Shown here piece by piece: positions 21,901-32,865 of a DNA stretch of 64,000 nucleotides. The stretch covers positions 1,240,001 through 1,304,000 of the forward strand of contig JAPDOI010000063.1 in assembly GCA_029168955.1 (NCBI GenBank), written 5' to 3'. Both the position numbers and the translations under genes were made by a program. Numbering within the stretch: the stretch's first letter is position 1; every line of letters starts with the position of its first letter. Below the pieces are notes generated by a model. That model ran no database searches. It worked only from the letters and a program-made list of their open reading frames with translations, and was not told the origin of the DNA. Source of the DNA: Aplectana chamaeleonis (Eukaryota > Nematoda > Chromadorea > Rhabditida > Cosmocercidae).

Positions 21901-24900
21901 TTGGTTTGGTTCTGGAAGTAGAAACGAAAATGGAAATACCTACTGGAGAAGTATGGAGAACCATAAATAAGGCACCAAAGTGAAGTGATGGAAATATACA
22001 GCTTTGTCCGGAAGGACGTAAAAACCATCTGATAGCGAAATGGTCGATGTACCGCTAGAAAGCGATTGAAAGCCAGTAAAAACATAGAATGATATGAAAC
22101 CGCTTGAGCAATAATCGTTATCTGTCCAACAGTCTTATTCACGCTGAACCAGGTAGTGAGTTGGCTGAAGTGCAATATGACACAAAATATCATAAGATGA
22201 GAAAATCACTAACGGTTTTTCGCAAAAAAAACTAACTTACAAAAATGTACAGGGAGCAACCCAAAGGGGATAGGATAATACCAAGACACAATTCGCTGTC
22301 GAATGGAATAGGGTAAGATACCCGAAGGCATTGCGCAAATGTGGTACTCGCGGTAGAAAAATAATTACGATACCATTCGCCGTAACACCAAGAATACCAA
22401 CCTGAAACTTGAAACCTGCAGGGAACTATAGTATATTCCCCGGATTAGAGCATAAGAAGGCGCGATTGGAGAAGCGTCTGGGTTGATGGCTTAGCACTTT
22501 TTTCGGAGAACAATTCTAGCGGAATTTCGATTTTAGACCTCCAACTGAATCGCTACGCAGACCATATACATTCTCAGAAAACGTGCAAAAACTGCAAAAA
22601 CACCGGCTAGTTTGCTTTAGCATCAAGATGAGCTTCACTTGAATGATCCACGGAACCAGAAACGAGCAATCGCCGTCTACATTTCCATCAGCCCCCACGC
22701 TTTTTTACCGCCGGCTGTTATGATCGTCTACCAGAGAGCGTTCCAAATGCCGTGTTGCTTTGTCAAGCTGATCATGTCGTGAATACCGTATTTCTTTTCT
22801 ACAGACCAATCTCTCTCAAAGTGACGGCTCATACCCTACAAAACTTCTAGATGGGGCTCGTCTAGTTCAGGTTGACCTATCTAAGCCAATCAATGGAATG
22901 TCAAAATGAAACGAACTTTGCGAGAAGGATCCTCCGGCAGATTCCAAAACAGAGGTACCGCCCATGAAATATTCTCAGCCTGCTCTATATGTGGGTAGTT
23001 AGACACCCCACACGAAAGTAGGAGACGCTCAGTCTTAGAGGCATCTTCTCTTTTTTTACTTGAGAGTTGCACCGAACTACGGAATTTTTTGTTTCAGTTG
23101 GCTAAAATTAACATGGCATTTTGCTACACCACCCGTGAAAACTACGGATTTCGTTCCTTCAAATGAAAGAAAGGTGTGCTATTTTGGAACCGATAGATGC
23201 ACAATGTCCTTATCTGTCCTAGAAAGGTTACTTCATCTGCCACCAAACGCATGGTCCTTTCTTATCCTCGACATATACAGTGATTCCATACATGTGGTCG
23301 AATTTTCCCCTTAGCAAGTTTATTGAGAGAGAGCCACCCGGGGTGGTTCTCCACACCAGCCAAAAAGTATGATTAAACACTCTGTGAGATGATCAGAACA
23401 AGCAGAAGTCATATGTCCCCAGCACTTTCGTAGCCAGTGCGGATTTACATTGCTGCTCAGCACACCCTATCTGACTTGGGGGAGTTCTCGCTAAATATGT
23501 TGAACGTTCGTCTGTAGCACGCACGAGGTGGTAAGATGACTTTATTGACTAACGTTTCGGCGGATTCGCCCTCGTCGGAGTCTGAAACGGTCAAATTTAC
23601 TTGTAAAATTAATCGGCCTATGTAGATACTTTCATCTCTACAGAAATTCAGACAAATTTTCCAAAACGAATGGCACGGAAACATAGAACTGAGTGGTGGC
23701 AGCTACCTGTCTTCAAAAGTCCTCAGAAAAACCATGTGATCAGTAGAACAACAAAGCGGGTACCAGAGTGACAGAAAGTACCCTAATCAGAAGCCGAGTC
23801 TGGATGTGGTAGGGTTGAGTTCCCGTGTTATAATTATACCCTCGTCCTTCCGGGTTGACCTTTGGGATCTCTCGCACTGATCCAGTAATGCTTCAACAGC
23901 GCTGCGCACTAGTCTGGAGCCTCCCGCGCTAGGATCTCCACTCTCACCTCAAAATCATCTCCCTCATGGCAATTAAGCCTGTGGCAAACTCCAAAGTGCA
24001 GTGCCGGACCCGCGACCTTTCTTTTCCCATCTAGGTGTTCCTTAATTCGCACATGTAAGGGGCGAGCCGTTGCTCTGCCGATATACTCCTCACCGCAGCT
24101 CTGGACATGTGATAACGTAGATTACGCCCGAAGCAGCGTGCAGTCGCCCTCCTTTGCCTGCTGGGCAGATGACGCAATGTGGGGTAACGCATGCGCGGTC
24201 ATATTGGCGATTGCGAACCAACTGCTGCTTTAAATTACCTGGAGTGGATGGTCAGTAAAGATACAGAGTCTTCCTGCAATCCCCGCCCCGCGCAAGCATT
24301 TTCTGATAGCGCTGCTCACCTCTTCCGAAATGAAGGGCATTTTGAACAGGGTTTTATCGCTTGGCTGCATGTTCCGGCCCCGATGGCCGCCGTGGGTGGG
24401 CCTAGTCCTTCCTAAATGTGTTTCGTAGCCGTTGAGTGTCGCAATTTGGCTAGCAAGCCTTTTCGACTCCTCACGCTCTTCTGCGCCAGAACACACATTT
24501 TTAGCGGTGCGAAACATGTTTTTGACCACCGCTCTTTTTGTCTGTGTAGGGTGCGCGGACCGCCAGTGGACGAGAATGTTTTCGCTTGATGGTTTGCGGT
24601 ACCATTTTGTGGTTTTGCTGCCCCCTACCAGCTTAATTTGGACGTCTAGGAAAGGTAACCAGCCCGCTGACGGCTTTTCCCGGGTTATTTTGATATGCTC
24701 TGACTGGTTGTTCATTAGGGCGAAACATTTGTCCATCTCCTCCTGCGTTGAACAGATTATGAGACAGTCATCGATGTAGCGCCGGTAGAACAACGGAACA
24801 GATTCGAGCACGGGTGCCTCGATTTTCGCCATGAAAGCGATAGGGGCCACGGGCGTAATCTACGTTATCACATGTCAGAGCTGCGGTGAGGAGTATATCG

Positions 24901-27384
24901 GCGAAACGGCTCGCCCCTTACATGTGTGCAAATTAAGGAACACCTAGATGGGAAAGAAAGGTCGCGGGTCGGCACTGCACTGGGTTGCCACAGGGTTAAT
25001 TGCCATGAGGGAGATGATTTTGAGGTGAGAGTGGAGATCCTAGCGCGGGAGGCCCAGACTAGTGCGCGAAAAGCGCTGGAAGCATTCTGGATCAGCTTTG
25101 TTGTTCTACTGATCACATGGTTTTCTGAGGACTTTTGAACAGGTATGCCACTCAGTTCTATGTTTCCGTGCCATTCGTTTTGGAAAATTTGTCTGGATTT
25201 CTGTAGGATAGTATCTACATTTGACCGATTAATTTTACAAGTAAATTTGACCGTTTCAGACTCCGACGAGGGCGAATCCGCCGAAACGTTAGTCAATAAA
25301 GTCATCTTACCACCTCGTGCGTGCTACAGACGAACGTTCAACACACTGTTCTGATGCTGAGGTTTATCGAGAGTCGAACTTGGAGATTCTCGCTAAATGT
25401 ATGAAAAATCCGCATCAAGCGACAGCGAAAAGATCAATGCGATGTTGGAGCCACAACTTCTTTAGAAATTGCATAGATGCTTCCGGGTTCTAGCGAAATA
25501 CGGGAGAACATTGGAACTTGAGCCTCACGGAACGAGAGAGCTCAACAGACCGCTTCAAAGGGAGCATCAAGCCTCCCATCAGGAGAGCGCTATCCGATCG
25601 CGGTGTCATGAACATCAATTGTTAAGCAAGAATGTGCGGGAGAGGTAAGAAAGACGACAAAATTGAAAAATTTCGTTCCCAGAACGTCATACACTACCGT
25701 CCAAAGATTTTTAGGCATCCAGATATTTGGGGCTAACAAATATGGATGTTTTTTGGCTATGTTGCAGAGGAACGGATTTCGAGTGGAATGTTAATATGAG
25801 ACTGGGAGTTTTCATTGAACTACATGACCACTGTACGAGGACACTTTAGTTGTGAACAAGCAACATAAATATGAACCATAAAGAAAACCGCTCGGTGGGA
25901 GTAAATTAAAATTTGATGAAAATCTCAGATTTCTACGAAGAAAATCCTAAAAAAACGTATCAGAGCAAAAATGAATAACATGCAGGTCTGAGTCTCGTAC
26001 TAAACGACGCTTCGGTATATCCAAAATTGATACTTTCTGATCGAGACGATGTTTTGAGGTGAGTAGAACATTAAGCATGACAGAAGGGGGGGGGGTGTTC
26101 ACATACGTTAGGACGCTAGAGTATGCAAGCTCTGGGGCATTTCTAGTAAGCTTTTGGTGTTAATTATCACGGCAATGAGCGGGTGAGAGAGGAGAAAAAA
26201 TTAGGTGAGATGAACAGGTAAAGGGTGAACTTGAAAGCCAATTTCGACAAAAAGTGATGTGTCTGATATGCACTATCGCTGCCACTGGTCACGGGAAGTA
26301 TGGTCCCGGCCTTACTCTAACATGCATCACTACCAGGTGAACAAACGAACGCTTCTGCCTCAAGATAGCGTTGATATCAAGGTCACCTGGCAACATGGAG
26401 GGAAAATCTTCTGTTGTAGTAAACGTCTCCTAAGAAATTACTCTAAGAAGGAAGCGACCTTCCCGTGCAAGGAGTGCAAAAGGTGCAAATTCGTATTTTA
26501 TTTTTGAAAGTCTGAAAGTTTTAACAGAAACATATCAAAACCGTTGGAAAACAGAAAAAAAGGTTCCTCCACACATGGAGCTCCAGGCTGGGTATCATAA
26601 ACAACCTTGGGCTACAGTTGGATTTATCTCCAAAGATTACGTGCTATTTTCCCAGCTAACCCAACTTTAGCCAATGATTTCCTCTTCATGAATCCCTGCA
26701 CTGGAGGAACATTAGACTTAACAGTTCCGCGGCAACTAAATTCAGCTGCCGCAGTCAAAAGCTTCAGTTTGCTTTCTGAACCCTTTTCTGGGGTCTCTTT
26801 TTCGACCTGTATAACCTCCCACACCGTTTAGCGGCAGTTTCTACGCAGCGCAAGTCATCAACTATATACCGGCAGACTTGTTTTGTATCACATTCATAAC
26901 TTAAGCGTGGATTTTCCAGATAACACTGTTTTGCAGTCGATGGAAAAATTATAGGTTGGAATACGCAATTGAACTTGAAAAAAAAAGACTCGAGGATAAT
27001 GGCAACGAAAATGAAAAAGTTGAACAGAAAATATGAGGAGGATATGGAAAAAGATCAAAATCATTTCCAGGAAATTGGGGCTGTCTTCTGGGAGTTTTCA
27101 CTCAAAGACCGCGCTAACCAAGTCATCACTTGTCACTAGAGCGCGAGTCGCCTACTTTGGGGGGTAACACTGCTTTCCAACTCACATGCAAATGCATAAC
27201 CATGTTATCTGTAGAGCTGAAACTGGCCTGTAAATGTGAATAACAAATGACAGCTAACCAGAAAAGGACCCTAACCTTAGCAGTGCGGAATACATTGTAG
27301 GAAACAAACCGGGGAGGTCCACAAGGAAGGACTCACCAGAAGCGAAGCCAAGGCTGCTATGACCGTTTCATTGTAGTCAAGCAT
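18948..27384 (-). CDS. Srx-class serpentine receptor (Srx A), 7 exons, 304 aa
   Basis: Exons, in order, are 27384-27337, 22401-22241, 22164-21944, 21262-21102, 21011-20946, 19304-19174 and 19074-18948. They total 915 nt with all phases consistent. Exon 1 gives MLDYNETVIAALASLL; exon 2 carries transmembrane segment 1 and NAFGYLTLFHS; exon 3 has TVGQITIIAQ and the AFNRFLAVHRPFRY signature near residues 101-114; exon 5 ends NFKREAKFFVQ; exon 6 has TTTLMWGINHSGAG in segment 7; exon 7 ends the protein after VIIVAFN. These fit the nematode chemoreceptor family Srx, seven-helix membrane proteins of sensory neurons; the ligand is unknown. Intron 1 (4.9 kb) contains a Penelope-like element, intron 3 a foldback MITE. 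Intron 5 seems to use a GC donor (CAG|GCACGT). Exon 1 was chosen because its length, phase and sequence match exon 1 of Srx B. Confidence 0.85.
20040..20165. repeat. Reduced family 2 MITE copy
   Basis: GTTGGCTTAACCTCGGTGCC, then GTGCACCGAGTTTGCGCCAAC and AATCCATGCCGATGTTA-like sequence match the outer parts of the element at 7111-7487, with the middle missing. It lies in intron 5 of Srx A. Confidence 0.6.
21582..21797. mobile_element. GC-rich foldback element
   Basis: Arms of about 90 bp are nearly perfect complements: GGGGCGGCATGCATGAACGC and GCGTTCATGCATGCCGCCCC, continuing through TTGCTTGACGCTGCGCGC. The loop is about 40 bp. Its base composition is far richer in GC than the surrounding intron 3 of Srx A. 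Confidence 0.85.
23546..23583 (-). ncRNA. Hammerhead-ribozyme-like motif, sense end of Penelope copy 1
   Basis: Minus-strand core CCGACGAG, stem GGCG-AATC-CGCC, then GAAACGTTAGTC. Hammerheads need CUGANGA, helix II, GAAA and a cleavage triplet such as GUC. Here the U of CUGA is C, so activity is doubtful. Minimal hammerheads with a short helix III are known from Penelope-like elements. Confidence 0.45.
24230..24850 (-). pseudogene. Penelope-type reverse transcriptase, C-terminal fragment
   Basis: About 206 residues are open. YRRYIDDCLIICS is reverse transcriptase motif C (the YxDD box); GWLPFLDVQIK and YRKPSSENILVHWRSAHP follow, as in the thumb region of Penelope-like enzymes, along with KRAVVKNMFRTA. 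The fingers and palm motifs A and B are missing. The frame ends (TAA near 24230) shortly before the GIY-YIG region in the left arm, so the two domains are no longer joined. Confidence 0.8.
25257..25295 (+). ncRNA. Hammerhead-ribozyme-like motif, inverted end of Penelope copy 1
   Basis: Same core and stem as the opposite arm (CCGACGAG, GGCG/CGCC stem, GAAACGTTAGTC) but on the plus strand, antisense to the reverse transcriptase. Confidence 0.45.
25346..27336 (-). other. Distal part of Srx A intron 1, no other feature seen
   Basis: About 2 kb of AT-rich sequence with one run of 10 G near 26085. Open frames at 26259 and 26607 are under 85 codons and lack motifs. Confidence 0.4.
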
Positions 27385-29124
27385 CTGACGTCGTTAGCCA
27401 CCTTGGCAAAATGCACGCTCCGAAACTGTAATGTGGGTTCATTCAATGAAGCCGAACCCAAAATTAATTGAAGCGCATGAGGCGAAGGATGAGTTTCAAT
27501 AATGTAGACACAATGGGTTTCTAAACAGGAAGTCAGAATGAGCACTCTGGTATGAAGGTCAATAAAAAACGACTTGAACTGGTTTTGCTCGAAAAACTGA
27601 TTTGCTGCGAGGTTCTTGATGCCTCGAGATTGTTAAATTAAGGTAATGGCCGCAGTATTCGAGTCGCTCTACTTATCTCGTTAGCAGGAAAAGATTGCTA
27701 TTAGCTCCATTGTGAGCAGATGTCGGTCATCCTCAGCGTCATTCAGCCCCTTCTCATTAACGACAGTACATATTACGTGGATTTCGTAACGATTACGAAT
27801 GAGGAACTGATACTTGAGAGACTTACATTAGGCTGAATCCTTGCAATCAAAGAAACACTATAGCTCTATGTAAACTGTGAACTGGCATAGACAGATTACC
27901 TTCAAAGTCACAGGCTATTTCTTTTTTCACAAATGAAGTACTCTCTCATTACCGTTCCCAACATTCTCAGAAATTTCCTTGCAAGAAGAGCTTGCTTATA
28001 ACTTCTTGAAAGGTTTTGCAGATTAGCGTTTCGATTCATAGTTGTAGGTGTGTGACGATGAGTGAATAAGCCGTGCTCAAAGTTTCCGCAGTGCCTGTGA
28101 GGACTTCCGAAAAAATGCGTTTTCATAGCTTCGCGAAGAAAAAAGAGGTAACCAAAAGTCAATTTCAGGGCGGTTCAAGAACATTTTTTCGAATTTGTCT
28201 CAAAACCCGTCTAGTTATTGTTTTTGGGGCTAGTCACAAATCTGAGACCCAATGATCAAGTTTGTAAGAAATTTCAGATGGTTCTGTTCAAAACTTCCCA
28301 AGAGGGAAAACTTTGCCGGTCAAACGCAGCTTTCAGCGATTTTCAGACTGTCATGAGAGCACTGCCTCTAAATTTTTTATACGGATTATTTAGACTCTTT
28401 AGAGGCAGTTTCCGCGATAATCTTCACCTTTGGGATTGTTTCCTAGAACAATTACTTTGTCCCCAGGTAGAGCGGAAGCAACGAAGAAATTAGAAAATCA
28501 ATAGCTGTTTTTTCACCCCGACTCTTCACTTCTATGGTTTATGCGCGGACATGGTTTACAACGGAGGCATTTGAACTGCGAACCGTGAACACTTATCCCC
28601 TTGAAATGAGTGATAACCATATACCTTCGTAACTAATTTGATCCAGAAACAATATCCACCTTTTCGAGGGTGCGTCTGTACTTTTGGAAGGCACCGCCGA
28701 TGGGTAAACCTTATTACGTGGTCAAGACACAATATGTTCAAAAATTTTTCGTTGTGCTGATTCCTGAGGTTCATCATTTGAACTGCTCAATGAAGCGCCA
28801 CACAAGGTTTTTCATAAGAACATCACTGGAACTATCTGGAATCGCTTACGTTAACGGCCGAACTGTCTAGAGTTTCGTGGCTTTAGATGATAGAATAGTC
28901 GACCTCATATGTCTTTAAGTCCCAGATCATGGTAGCAATGGAAATGTGCGGCAAGAGACTAGAAGTGGAATATCGATGCTCGTTCAGGGCTGAGACTCAT
29001 TAAATCATTGGGTTCCGGCAGGGTATGGTTTGGTTTGGTTTGGTTAGCTGCCCCAGCTGTTACCGAACCGAACCAAACCACCACTCTGGAGGTGCGGTCA
29101 AATGGGACCCAGGCGTACCCCCTC
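27385..29124. other. Upstream region of Srx A, no gene recognised
   Basis: A possible acceptor (ACATTACAG) lies about 45 bases before the Srx A start, at about 27430. Otherwise AT-rich with small unconvincing open frames at 27908-28162 and 28218-28493. Confidence 0.4.
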
Positions 29125-29425
29125 CTGACCAAACCTAAAGTGTGCCCGAATGAGAATGGTGACCCACGCGGTCGGCGTGCTTGGCAGGCGGCCGTCGCAT
29201 GTGTCGCCCTTGGACGAGTGTTGGATTTCAACGACGGCCGTCCCCTCTCCCCCTGATTGATCGGCGCAGTGCTTGCTGCCAGCCGGTGCCGGCCTCGTTC
29301 TTTGTCGATGGCGGTGGGGACTTTTCGCATGCTCGTCCGAGAGCGGCGAGCGCGACGGCCGCCTGCCAAGCACGCCGGCCGCGTGGGCAGCCATTCTCAT
29401 TCGGACGCACCTTAGCCATGATGAA
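29020..29425. mobile_element. GC-rich foldback region
   Basis: GCGTGCTTGGCAGGCGGCCG on the left pairs with CGGCCGCCTGCCAAGCACGC on the right, flanked by CGAATGAGAATGG / CCATTCTCATTCGG. Just outside on the left is a short inverted pair of GGTTTGGTTTGG and CCAAACC. The overlapping open frames on both strands are products of the GC-rich symmetry. Confidence 0.75.
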
Positions 29426-29868
29426 CCGCTGGTAGACAAACGTTTCCAACCAAACCTTGATAGGACCCCCGGTTCAGCGTTCCTAAATCCTAGCTCATAT
29501 TTCCTATCAGCATCACCTGATCGCAGGTCTGTTTCTAGTGAATGCACTCTGAAACATACTCGCTATAAGGATTCTCCGATGCTGCCATGTAGGGCGATGA
29601 AGAGATCTTGGGGTGCGCACAAGTTAAAGTTCAGAGTCACAACCTTGAGATCGCTGCTGGGCCAGGAAAAAAGTCAGGTCGGGTCTTGTGCTACATAAGT
29701 ATGCGTAAGTAACGTATAAAACTTGGACTGACTGGTTTGGTGCAAAGAGAACATACTACATAGCTAATAACGACTTTAATAACAGTAATGTGCGATGGGA
29801 TGCTCAGAGCCTCCCCAATAGGGTTCTATGGTCTCTTGATATTGCAGGATGGCAGCAAAAAAAGCTGC

Positions 29869-30425
29869 TTAAAGGCAGTGGTCACGATGAAAAACGTCAT
29901 CGAAAAAACTACAAAAATCAGCTTAGATCGAAAGCAGCTGAAAATCTAGGAAGGTAGAGCAGTGAAAACCCGGGCTAGAATTACAGTTTTTAAGGCCCAA
30001 AGATGCCTGTTCGTGCACACGTGCACAGCGTCGCCAAAAAAGATCGCAGTCTCATGCCAGGCAGTCAAAAATCATCGACGTTCGGAAGAAGAAATAAATG
30101 CAAATTCACCTAATAAAAACAGTTGAGCAATGAAAAAAAGCACTCCAGGCAATGTTTCTGACTAGATGTGTACATAAATCCGAAGGTTCAGTGATTGAAG
30201 TTCAATTTCAAGCCAGCTGATGTTCTTGATATAAGACGTCATCGATGCCGATGATGTGGAGTGGGCTCGTCCAAAATCAAAATACAAGAAAGTTCAGGCT
30301 TCAAATTTGGCCAAAACAGTGGTTTCTTCGCGATTTTTTCTTATAGGTCCTACTACTCGAGACCCAGAAAAGGGTTTAGAGAGAAAAAGAAGATAAGCAT
30401 ATTTGATCGCGACCACTGCCTTTAA
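29869..30425. mobile_element. TTAA-superfamily MITE, subfamily 2, copy 1
   Basis: Starts TTAAAGGCAGTGGTCACGAT and ends ATCGCGACCACTGCCTTTAA. The interior includes GTCATCGATGCCGATGATGTGG near the right end, shared with 30422-31109 and 43308-43854. Non-coding. Confidence 0.85.
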
Positions 30426-31109
30426 AGGCAGATGTCGCGATGAAAAAAAGTTGTTGAGAAAAATGTAAAAATAAACTTGGTTCGCGAACGCCTTGAGGAC
30501 TATGAAGCTTACAGGGAAAGAAACGGGCTACAATAAGATTCATTAGGTTCCCAAATCAGATCTGCCCAGAAAGGTCGGAGTCCCGTGTGCTGAGTAGTCA
30601 ACATTAAGTGACATTCAGAGGCAGATATAAAAGCAAATTCATCTAACAGAAACAGATGAACAACGAAAACAAGCATTTCAGTAATTACTATAAATAGATG
30701 AGGGCATAAATGTTCGAGCAGGCGAGTTCGAAAGAAGTTGGGCATTGATAATATGTTGATTTCAAGCCAGCTGGGGTGGAATGCACGTAACGCTAACCAC
30801 GTTTTAACCGTGGCTAGCGTAACCAGGGTTGAGAACATTGCATGCAAATCAATTAGACTCAAATCATAGCTAAGACGTGGTTATCGTTTCGAGAATTTTA
30901 GCCCTGGTGTTCAGCCCCTAGAGGTCATCGATGCCGATGATGTGGAGCCGGCTCGTCCACCATCAAAAGACCGGAAAGTTGAGGCTAATAATTTCACACG
31001 AAATTGTGTTTTCTCGCAATCTTTTCTCGTAGGTCCTACAACTCTAGATTCAGAAAAGGGTTCAAAGGGAAATGTATACAAGCGTATTTCATCGCGTCCA
31101 CCGCCTTTG
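30422..31109. mobile_element. TTAA-superfamily MITE, subfamily 2, copy 2, with an insert
   Basis: Begins TTAAAGGCAGATGTCGCGAT, immediately sharing the TTAA that ends the previous element, and ends CGTCCACCGCCTTTGA. Relative to its sisters it has about 140 bp extra at 30770-30920, which carries GCTAACCACG and CGTGGCTAGC dyads. Confidence 0.8.
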
Positions 31110-31689
31110 AGGAGGTTCGTCAAGATTCAGAAAGGAAATGACGGGGTACAACTTTTTTGTTGGGGACTGATTCCGTCTCCCAGGAAACTATCAAACGTTG
31201 TTATAAATACCGTAATAATGTTCTGTGCAAGCAAGAAGCAGTGTGTTTTCTCCAGATCTCAGCGTACATAGTTTTTCTTTGGACACGCCGTGGTTAACCT
31301 CATCACTTCAGCTTGCTTTCCCACTACGAAATAACGCTATCGGCTTAGCCCTCATAATGCACTTCACGTTATACCGACTTTTTGAAGAGAAACATGGTTC
31401 CAATACCCACCATGCACGCCAATCAAACATCAGTTGACATTTCTCAAACGCCATAAATGATGTGCTTTCCGGCAGGTAGGGATCCGGATATCTACATTGT
31501 GGCTGCAGAAGGAGTGAGTTTGAAAAGAAACAGCGCAAGCCTTCGCAATAAGTATTCAGGGAAATACTCACGACTTTGATCTCAAGTTCTGCATTTGGAA
31601 CAATGCGATATGAACTGTGTTTTACTGTAGTCACAAATAACAGCAAGACAGAGCCAGTTTCAAATGAACCGACCCACTATTTTGACTAG
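31110..31689. other. No gene recognised
   Basis: About 580 bp between the MITE pair and the LINE remnant; open frames overlap on both strands without motifs. Confidence 0.35.
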
Positions 31690-32560
31690 TTTTCTCGTCC
31701 CCACCTGATATCTACCTGAAGCTGATACGGCTCCTTGCTTTGTTCCTGTTTCTATCTCGAAAGCAGACGTAAATCCGACAGGTATACCAACTGCAGCTAT
31801 TGTTCCTTTGTTCATCTCCTCGATTAATCGAACATACTTTTCTAAGACATCAACGGCACGCTGAGTGTTGAGCTATCGAACACGATGAGGAAAGTCAAAT
31901 GCGGCCCAGAAGTTCAAGAGAGTCAGCTAAAATTGTTTTGAAAACCTCTGTCACGGTTTAATCACTCTTTTCACTTTGTAGATGGTCAATCCTTTGGATC
32001 AAAAGCCGGTCTGCTCATCTCTGTTAGTTTCGATGCTTGATAAGCCACTCAGAGATAATATTATCTTTCCAAAACCTTGTACCTGAAGCGAAGTAGAGAG
32101 ATACCTCCTTAGAGCTTAAGATCCGCGACGGATAACTTCTTCTGAATGGGTACGATGATGGCCTGTCTACACGATTAGGGTATCTCTTCGCTCATCTATA
32201 TAGAAGAGCTCTCAATGTTCCAGCAGTATTTTTGTAATCTTCACCTGCCTTTCCAGTTTTCGTTATCTAGACACCATCCAAAACTTGAGACTCAGCCGGC
32301 TGTTCTTCTCTGACATCATAATGTGATCTCTTAACAACCGGAGTTCAGGTATTTATTGCGCTGGGCGATTCAGCAGCGCACTGGAGTAATCCATCTGGGA
32401 GTGTTTCATCACAAAGTGCAACCCCATCGGTAGTGTTGAAGACAGGAGAACATCTCTTCGATCTGCCGTAACAGAGTGTAGGCTTTTCTTGGGTTTTTCT
32501 ACTCTCGAGCCTTCTCGTACTTCGTAACTCTAAAGATTCAATCTCGGTCGTGATCGTTTT
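31690..32560 (-). pseudogene. Decayed RTE retrotransposon fragment
   Basis: Aligns by eye with 33880-34740 of the neighbouring RTE element (same order and strand), covering the N-terminal half of the reverse transcriptase region, for example GTTCCTTTGTTCATCTCCTC against GTTCCTTTGTTCATGTCCTC. Numerous stops and indels mark it as a much older copy. Confidence 0.75.
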
Positions 32561-32865
32561 GAGGTCATTCCTTATACGCGTTACCGCAGTAAATGGTGTA
32601 CTCTCCAGCTTTGATGACGCGTCTGTTGAGACGAGTTAGCCGCAAGGTAGCGAAATAGCACAGAATTCTGGAGAGCGCGGTTCGTTGAAGCCGTGATTGG
32701 CAGTTCTGGGTGGCGATTTTGTTGCTTGTGGCCAAAGACTTCATGAACTTGCTAGGTACATGACCCAAAGTGTTACGGACCAGTGACCTTCGTGTGCTGG
32801 ACGGCAGCACCATTGCACAATATATTGACTTACTTATTTAATCGGTTGGCTTTCGCCTGACGCGG

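Larger units (their letters stand above)
23496..25345 (-). mobile_element. Penelope-like element, copy 1, with inverted flanking arms
   Basis: A 1.85 kb unit inside intron 1 of Srx A. The central minus-strand frame encodes the end of a Penelope-type reverse transcriptase. Left (23496-24131) and right (24856-25345) arms are inverted copies of each other, each with a GIY-YIG nuclease start (VIYVITCQSCGEEYIGETAR on the right arm) and a terminal hammerhead-like motif. Penelope-like elements pair a reverse transcriptase with a C-terminal GIY-YIG nuclease. The left arm lies 3' of and in sense with the reverse transcriptase; the right arm is antisense. A similar sequence, TTCTCGCTAAAT, sits outside both ends and may be a target duplication. 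The copy is 5'-truncated and carries stops. Confidence 0.8.

Noticed and set aside
22516..22698. First exon of Srx A close to exon 2
   Set aside because: A weak likeness exists around 22540-22580, but it lacks a donor and start in the right phase; the exon at 27337-27384 fits in length, phase and sequence.
29098..29698. Overlapping long frames on both strands
   Set aside because: Caused by the GC-rich foldback; no motif, splice site or homologous protein is recognisable.
30509..30862. 117-codon minus-strand frame with hydrophobic stretches
   Set aside because: Located inside a TTAA-type MITE and not conserved as a frame in its sister copies.
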